This document shows positions 57,480 to 64,000 of a DNA stretch of 64,000 bases, one piece after another. The notes under the pieces are model-generated. The model saw nothing but the letters and a program-made list of their open reading frames with translations. It was not told the origin of the DNA and searched no databases. Positions within the stretch are counted from its first letter, which is position 1; every line of letters starts with the position of its first letter. The stretch spans positions 22,994,822 to 23,058,821 of the forward strand of contig NC_134101.1 of assembly GCF_000715075.1 (NCBI RefSeq), read 5' to 3'. Source of the DNA: Nicotiana tabacum. Its lineage: Eukaryota; Streptophyta; Magnoliopsida; Solanales; Solanaceae. The translations under genes and the position numbers were made by a program.

Positions 57480-58720
57480 CAACTCTTGTTGCCGATCTTG
57501 ATATCCCACTTTAAAGTACAACATACAATTGTTCGTGCAAGAAAATATATTGCGGTAAATATAGTCTAATTTTTAGGATGTTTGTCCTTATGCTTTATTT
57601 ATTATATTTGTAAAACATAAACATACTAAAAATATTTTCAAACAAATTTAAAAGGATATTCCTTAGTTTCGGAAGACGAAAGTTGAATTCAGGGATAAGA
57701 ATATACTGGGAAGCACATTAACCAGTATCATAATTTTTGCATGTATGTTGTTATTGTCAAAACTTTTATATACTATTTGTGTGCTATTACATAAGTAATT
57801 CGGCGTATCTAAGTTTTTCAGTAGCATGACATGCATATTTTTCTTCAAAATTGATCTATATACAATGGAAGATCAATTTTAACTTAGTCTTTTATATATA
57901 CAATAACACCAACATACGTAAGAAATAAGAAACTTGACAACAAATATGTATGGTAGAAGGCCATTTGGTATTAAAGTATTTAAGTATTCTTCTTGGTAGT
58001 AATTATTGGTATCATTTTCTGCTGATTCAAAAACTGAAAAATATTTTATTTTTACTATAAAATTTTACAATCAACATTTTATTTTGTTGATTAACATATT
58101 CATTTATGCTAGCTAAGATATCTTTTTAATTCTATCATGTGATATGCACAAATTACGTTTTAATCTAATGATAGAAATATTTCTCTTATTAAATGCACTA
58201 CTATTACCATTGAGATTAATAACCAAGTATTCAGAAAGAACCAAATCATCGTTTATTGGATACTCTTCTTCGTTTCCAACACGAAGCAGGAAGACATTGA
58301 ATACGGGATCTGTTCTTACTTTATATTTCTTGTCAGTTGAATCTTTTTCGTTTGAGGCAAGAAGTATAACTTTGGCAAGCTAGCTTTTGCAGTCTCTACT
58401 TTTGTCGATTTTGGAACTACTGGTAGTACTTGACATAAATCACCCCTCAAACCATTAATTTGTTACCAAATGATTCATTAATATCCAATATATCTCTAGA
58501 ATTATGGCAATTAATTCGATCATTTGACACTTAACCATAAGTGCTTCATCCCATATTATCAATTTTATTTTTTCTTATAAAATTAGCATCATTGCTCTGC
58601 TTTGATATATTTGTGATGATTATTTAAGTTGTTTGAAGAGGTATATCAAATCTAAAGTGGGTGGTCTCACAATAACATCGTTGATGGTACACCACTTACT
58701 ATTATTGCTAAGAGTGTCAT
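57480..58720 (-). pseudogene. Decayed PIF1-like / Helitron-type helicase
   Basis: Read downwards on the minus strand, with frame changes: RFDIPLQTT (about 58640), a Walker B region KLIIWDEALMVK (about 58542-58565), GDLCQVLPVVPKSTK (about 58400-58447), NEEEYPINDD (about 58250), the C-terminal region VMLLKNLDTPNYLCNST (about 57760-57830) and HEQLYVVL (about 57515-57540). The order and spacing fit a PIF1-like helicase, as carried by plant Helitrons. The Walker A segment is not seen. Many stops and indels; no Rep domain or Helitron ends were found, so it could be a relic of a helicase gene of either source. Confidence 0.65.
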
Positions 58721-59589
58721 GCCTCTTGATATGATATTTGCAAGTAATGCATGACATAGAAATATTATTTCGATTCCGCCGGAGGATCTACAAAGAATAA
58801 TCTCATTATACTAGAGTTCGACTCTTTATAATATAGTCTTGAAAACTTGTTCTTGTTTAGGATTTAGTTTTGCTTGTGCTTCCTCATACACTTGTATAGC
58901 ATTTTGATTCTTAATAATATACTAACCTTTTTACTTTGTGTTCTAACGCTTTTTTATGGAATAAATTTATGTACCCTAAGTTTTTTTTTAACTTGAATTA
59001 AGAACTTTACTCATATGATGAATTTAAAAAATAATTAAATTGGATTTTCTTACTAAATAATTAATTAAAAAATTTAATTATTTGATTTTAACATAAAAAT
59101 AATTTATTCTATGTTGATTCAGATCTTAATATTAGTTCGTCTCTTGTTTTGAATATTTAATCTTAATTATAATTTTATCCACCATAAATTTTATTTTAAA
59201 AAAGTAAAAGATTGATATGACATTTCACTTTTAGATCTTTATATTTGTAGAATCATTAGTGGTATTGACTCTTACCAACCATTTTATCTCTTTCTCACAC
59301 ATTTATATTCTTAAATATTTTCCTAGTTGTTGTTTAATAATTGGGTTATTTTCAATATTACACGAAAAAAAGATTAAAAAAATATTACTATTTGAGTAGT
59401 AAAATAGTTCAAATATTATATAAAAATATATTATCGTGGATTTTTTTTTTCTCAATTTCAACTCTTTATGCATTTTATTTAATATTACTTTTATTTTTTC
59501 TTCGTATTGGACATTATGTAGTGGTAATATATTGCCAATACGGAGGATTCTTATGAAATTGATTTTATTAAACCTTCCTACATATTTTT
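58721..59589. other. Very AT-rich intergenic DNA, no gene seen
   Basis: Over long stretches A and T make up most bases. Open stretches near 59303-59638 are AT-rich low-complexity translations without any known motif. Confidence 0.5.
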
Positions 59590-61483
59590 TGTAACGACCC
59601 GGTCGGTCATTTTGAGTATTATAACCTCGTTCTCCCATTTACTGCTCAATTTATGCTTTACAGTTATTTTATGACTTAACTGGTTCGTTGGTTCGGGTCC
59701 GGAAGGAATTCGAAGTGAAATGAGACACTTAGTCTCATAATTGAAAACTTAAGTTAAAAAGTTGACTGGATGTTGATTTATGTGTAAATGACCTCGGATT
59801 TGAATTCTGATAATTTCAATAGCTCTGTATGGTGATTTTGGACTTAGGGACGCATGTCCTGAAAATGATTTGACAGGGGGTTGACTTTTTTATATCGGGG
59901 TCGGAATCCGATTCTGAAAATTTGAATAGGTCTGTTATGTCATTTATGACTTGTGTGTAAAATTTGAGGTCAATCGGACGTGATTTGGTAGGTTTCAGCG
60001 TCGTTTGTAGAAATGGAAAGTTTCAAAGTTTATCAGTCTTGAATTGGGGTATGATTCGTGGTTTTAGCGTTTGTTTGATGTGATTTGAAGGTTCGACTAA
60101 GTTCGTATGATGTTTTAGGACTTGTTGGTTTTGGTTGAAGTCCCGAGAGTCTCGGGTGAGTTTCGGATGGTTAACAAATCAAATTTAGACTTAGAACAAT
60201 TGAAACTTGATGTTGCCTACTAATGCAATCGCGCATACGGAATTTGGCTCGCAAGTGCGAGCTCGCAGAAGCGAGCTTGGTAAACGCTGATACGGGCAGG
60301 GGGCTGTGAGGCAATGGTCGCAGGTGCGAGAAAATTTCTGCACCTGCGTGATCGCAGATGCAGACGGATGGGCGCAGAAGCGCAAGCTCTGTAGAAGTGG
60401 ACTGAGCCTCGCAAATGCGAGCCCGCAGAAGCGACTTCGAGCACGCAGAAGCGGAGGCAGTGGAGGCCTTGGCAAACCGCAAAAGCGGTTGGTTTCTCGC
60501 ACCTGCGAGACGAGCATAAGCGACTAAGTGAGTCGCAGGTGCGGAACCCCTGGACAGTATACATTTCGAAGGGGTTTCGAGTTTTTGCCATTTTTGGACT
60601 TTCAAGAACGGTTTTTGGAGCGATTTTCAAAGAGAATTCACGAAAAACTTGAGGTAAGTTACTTGTGATCATTTCTACACCATAATATTGAATTATCATC
60701 GAATAATCCGACTAGATTATGTATGTTTGAGGTATAAATCGGGGATTTTAACCTAGAGATTTAAAAATAAAATTTGAGGATTTGGAGGCCGAGTTGATGT
60801 TGGAATTTAGTAAAATTGGTATGGTTGGAGTGGTTGAATGGACTTTCAGATTTTGTAACTTTTGTCGGGTTCCGAGACGTGGGCCCCATTGGCAATTTTT
60901 GAGTTAAATTTTTATATTTTATTGGAAAATTAGTATTTTATATGGAATTAATGCCAATAAATTATATTGACTGAATCGAATTAATTGTGTCTAGATACGA
61001 GGCTTTCGGAGACCAATTCGCGAGGCAAGGGCATATCGGAGTAAGAAATTACGCGGTTTGAGGTAAGTAACATTTCTAAACTTGGTTTTGAGGGTATAAA
61101 TCCCCGAATTTCGTGTTGTGTAAATTGTTTGGAGATGACGCACACTCTAGGTGACGGGCATGTGAGCGCGCATCATAGGAATTGTGACTTAATTGATTCC
61201 GTGGAGTTGCATAATTAAATAAATGTCATTATCCACACATCCTCCACATGATAGAGAAATTGAGCCGAGACTTCTATTAAAGATAATGATTTGGCTATGC
61301 GCCGATATATTTTGGGACCCACATGGGTCGTATTATTGTTGAACTATTTGTTTAAATTTATAATTTTGTACTCAGTCACATCTATCACTTGCATATCATA
61401 TTTCAGTCTCTGTTGTCATTCATTGATACTTCATATCATCATGTCGGGTTGATGCCCGAGAGACTGAAGATTCTGAGTGATAG
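59590..61483 (+). repeat. LTR of a gypsy relative, truncated at its 3' side
   Basis: It starts TGTAACGACCCGGTCGGTC, close to the TGTAATGACCC start of the LTRs at 8467 and 16561. It follows the same backbone: GATGTTTTAGGACTTGTTGG, GGTGAGTTTCGGATGGTTAA, then an array (60216-60560), then TTTTTGCCATTTTTGGAC and CTTGAGGTAAG. It breaks off at 61483-61487 where another LTR begins. The normal LTR end, primer site and coding region are not present before the break. Confidence 0.75.
60216..60560 (+). repeat. GCAGAAGCGA-type array in the LTR
   Basis: Degenerate units such as CGCAGAAGCGAG, CGCAGGTGCGAG and CGCAAATGCGAG repeat about 20 times. It takes the same place in the LTR as the GATCGA arrays in the LTRs at 9176 and 17272 but is different in sequence. 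Translations of it in several frames are repeat artefacts. Confidence 0.75.
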
Positions 61484-61487
61484 TTAA

Positions 61488-62947
61488 TGTCACACCTCTT
61501 TTTTTCCCCGCAACCCTATTACGAGGCTGAGTTAGAAGAGTTTTTCCAATTAAAGTGACGTTTTGAAAAGGAATTATTTATTATTTAGAGTCGCCACTTG
61601 GAATTGAGTTTTGGTGTTCCAAGTCACCCTTTATTTGAATCCCTTATTAAACGGAAGTTTTGACTCTTTATTTATGGTCTACGAAAACAGAATACTGAGT
61701 AAGAAATTTTGTTGACCGAGGGGAAGGTGTAAGGCATCCCTCGAGTCCCGTGGTTCTAGCACGGTCGCTTTTATTGACTTATGTAAGGCTTAAATCAATT
61801 ATTGGCTATGCTTGTATATTACTGGTTGTGATGTGTCTATTACCACTTAATTAATTATTGTATTTTATTAATTACTTTGACCTAGATGAGGTACGCACAC
61901 AAGTTACTTCTTTGAAATTAGATGTTAAACCAAGGTACGGAATGTACACATGGTTAAACATAATTATTATAAATTTAAATGTATCAAGACGCGGGAATGC
62001 GTACATGATCCTTTTATTATTTAAACATATCAATCCAAGGTTCGGGTATGAACACATGGGCTAATATTGTAAGTATATCTAAAGTTTTTCTAGCATATTT
62101 AAAGTAATTCATTCCTAAGCTTGAAATTATTGTGAAGGTCACGATTTATGGATACTATTATGGATAGAAATGGTATGATTCGGTTATTGGAATTATTAGC
62201 CAATTCATTTATCTTACTATTCTAGAAGGATTCGGATGATCTATTAATTTATAAGTAATGGACTAGCTTATTCATCTTGGGCCCAATGATTCTGATTTTG
62301 GCCCAATTAATTCAAATTAACTATCAAAAGTTCATTGCCTACTAAACTTGTGTCTACGCCAACTAAACCAAACAACAACTTGTTCAATTTTAACAAACCT
62401 TTCTTAACATGTAGGCACTCGAGTACTCCAATTGCTAATTAACCCAGAAACTAACTTAATGACTATATCCAAACAAACAATATGGAGACAAACTCCATAA
62501 ATTTCGCAATACAAAAGCATGTGTTCATAAGCATAGTAGTACATCAAACAAAAACGGAAGGATATACCTCCAGCCAATTCACTTAACTTTTACATATGTT
62601 TATCAAACAACAATTCATATTCATGCTCTTTTCACGTCCTTTTATATCCATGCCATACAATAGCTTTATTGGTTCAAGTAAGAAATGTATAAAAAGCTAG
62701 ATAAAATGTCTTAAAAACTTTTTTTTCTTCTTCATTACATTTCATTATCAAAATCTGTCTAAAATAACATAAATACTACAAAACTAAACAAAGATGGAAA
62801 ATCCAGTGAGTTACAGATTTATCACACATGTAGGCAATAGCACCAAAATATCTATATTACAAAAAGATAATCAACGATGAAGGGACGGCACAACATATAG
62901 CTTTCAAACAAACAGATAAACACATTCAATAAGATGTCGATTAAGAT
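61488..62947 (+). repeat. Second LTR element start (Ogre/Tat-like LTR), cut at the right by copia-3
   Basis: TGTCACACCTC at 61488 is followed by TAGAGTCGCCACTTGG, AAGTCACCCTTTATTTGAAT, AGGTGTAAGGCATCCC and GTGGTTCTAGCACGGTCGC. I recall this as the start of long LTRs common in Solanaceae, close to Ogre/Tat types. It has inserted into the LTR that starts at 59590. No coding region follows before copia-3 begins at 62948. Confidence 0.55.
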
Positions 62948-63316
62948 TGTTAGTCCCGCCAATATATTGCTGTATTTGTAAATAATAATTCTGTAAAATA
63001 TAAGTTAACGTAATGAAACAGTAATTAATTCGAGCCCACTGAATTTACAGTATTTCCTTAAGGAATTTAATCCCCTCCTAGTACCCAAGGTAATGGATTA
63101 TTTCCTCCCAGGATAGAACGGATAACACACTGGTGTAGCGGTACTTCAAACTCCAGTGTTTCAGCGAACACAAAGTTCGGTAGCAAATCACACTTACAGT
63201 TGCTTTGTTTGAAGTTAAAACAATGCAGAACGAAGGAGTAGAAACTCAGAAAATCATATGGAAATGCTGAGAGGAAGGAGTGCAATGTATAGCCAAATTT
63301 GTTGAGCGATTTCAGT

Positions 63317-63350
63317 TTGTGTGTTGTGTGTTGTGTGTTGTGTTGTGTGT
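63317..63350 (+). repeat. TGTGTTG short tandem repeat
   Basis: GTGTGTTGTGTGTTGTGTG-type units, 34 bases, in the copia-3 LTR. Confidence 0.85.
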
Positions 63351-63607
63351 CTTTCTTCAACAGCTGCTGCACATATATATAGCAGCCAGTGTTGAAGAAG
63401 ACCAATCGTCCACCCTCCATGGTGGAGCAAGCATTAGTTTGTTTGTGGAGCAAGCACATTCATGGTGGGAAGAGTATTAGGCGGCTGTCAAATGGTCAAT
63501 ACACGGATTGGAAAATATCCGTTACAAATGCGGCTAATCTTACGTTAATATTTATAATTAACAAATAAATTTGGTTCAAAAAATTAATCAATCAATCGAT
63601 CATTTGA

Positions 63608-63690
63608 CCAAATCCAAATCCAAACCCAAATCCAAATTCGAATCCGAATCCGAAACCGAAGCCGAAGCCGTAGCCGTAGCCGTAGCCGAG
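63608..63690 (+). repeat. Hexanucleotide run (CCAAAT to CCGAAG to CCGTAG)
   Basis: About 13 hexamer units that drift from CCAAAT to CCGAAT, CCGAAG and CCGTAG from left to right, then GC-rich GAGCCAAGCGAGCG. It gives a spurious Ala/Thr/Asp/Leu-rich peptide on the minus strand. Confidence 0.85.
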
Positions 63691-63780
63691 CCAAGCGAGC
63701 GATGATGACGACGGCGCGAGGCTTGCTTTCTTCTTAACTCTTTAAGAGCTACAAGAAAAGCAATTATATATATACCCACC

Positions 63781-64000
63781 AAAAATCTCTTCCACTTCTA
63801 ATATGGGACAATGTCTCATTGTCAAGAAATTCCGGAGCCATTCAGCTTCTTCACCGGCTTTATCTAAGGCTATGAATTCAGCCTCCATTGTAGAGCGGGC
63901 AATACATGTTTGTTTGGACGACTTCCAAGATACCGCTCCTCCACCAATAGTGAATACATATCCACTCGTGGACTTAGAATCAGTTGAACCGGTGATCCAA
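63781..64000 (-). pseudogene. copia-3 RNase H, end of pol, cut by the window
   Basis: From the right edge downwards: [39 protein letters not shown] and [13 protein letters not shown]. This is the copia RNase H with conserved Asp and Glu. The conserved C-terminal part normally after EWLRNF is missing and the frame runs into the LTR, so the 3' end of pol is deleted or altered. The rest of the element is outside. Confidence 0.8.

Larger units (their letters stand above)
62948..63780 (-). repeat. 3' LTR of a third copia element (copia-3)
   Basis: The minus-strand LTR ends CCGCC..GACTAACA (plus: TGTTAGTCCCGCC at 62948). It has a TATA region on the minus strand (CTATATATATGTGCAGC, about 63373-63390), a TTG/TGTGT run (63317-63350) and a hexanucleotide run (63608-63690). 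The upper edge near 63780 is set only by the end of the RNase H sequence. Confidence 0.55.

Noticed and set aside
60171..60699. Overlapping reading frames of 70-160 codons near 60.4 kb
   Set aside because: They arise from the GCAGAAGCGA array, which avoids stops in several frames. No domain is visible.
63600..63782. Minus-strand peptide rich in Ala/Thr, Ser/Asp and Leu/Asp
   Set aside because: Pure translation of the hexanucleotide run in the copia-3 LTR.

Overview
The window is plant nuclear DNA, almost certainly Solanaceae and probably Nicotiana. It has spliced plant genes with GT-AG introns, SINEs resembling the TS and Au families known from tobacco, and deep nests of Ty3/gypsy and Ty1/copia elements. 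There is no prokaryotic, organellar or exogenous viral content. All family assignments come from reading the sequence; no search was run.

Layout. (1) 1-22.3 kb is a four-level transposon nest. The host is a Tat-type gypsy region carrying an antisense extra ORF of the 'putative gypsy type transposon' (Transposase_28) kind; its C-terminal part lies at 0.5-1.57 kb and its N-terminal part at 20.6-21.26 kb. A largely non-coding LTR element (2.2-5.9 kb between its LTRs) splits it. The 3' LTR of that element holds a MITE, and the MITE holds an almost complete but dead chromovirus-type gypsy element (8467-19446) with 2.9-kb LTRs. (2) 22.4-32.4 kb is a TS-like SINE, a complete 5.9-kb copia element on the minus strand with a perfect 5-bp target-site duplication, two hAT-like MITEs and a MITE fragment. 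(3) 32.4-38.4 kb is an intact APRR2-like gene on the plus strand (11 coding exons, 562 aa): pseudo-receiver plus GARP/Myb-like DNA-binding domain. (4) 40.7-51.7 kb is an intact gene on the minus strand for a plastid-type ribose-phosphate pyrophosphokinase (PRPP synthetase; 8 exons, 400 aa). Its intron 5 carries a young copia element (42571-46941) in the sense direction. (5) 53.6-57.0 kb is a TOM2B-like gene on the minus strand (5 exons, 134 aa). (6) 57.5-64 kb holds a decayed PIF1/Helitron-type helicase and another nest: a chromovirus-type LTR, broken by a second LTR element, broken in turn by a copia element that runs off the window.

Function. The three host genes are not a pathway. APRR2-like is a nuclear transcription regulator linked to chloroplast and pigment development in related crops. 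PRPP synthetase feeds nucleotide, His, Trp and NAD synthesis. TOM2B-like is a small host protein related to an Arabidopsis factor used by tobamoviruses. APRR2-like and PRS are convergent; PRS and TOM2B-like are in tandem on the minus strand.

Most notable observations: two candidate GC-AG introns in neighbouring genes; a family of LTRs with one backbone but different tandem arrays in the same slot just upstream of the core promoter; ten premature stops in the gypsy polyprotein that are all TAG or TAA and never TGA; a LINE whose 5' junction carries an 18-bp copy of nearby DNA; and a 28-bp poly(A) retro-insertion with a 13-bp target duplication.
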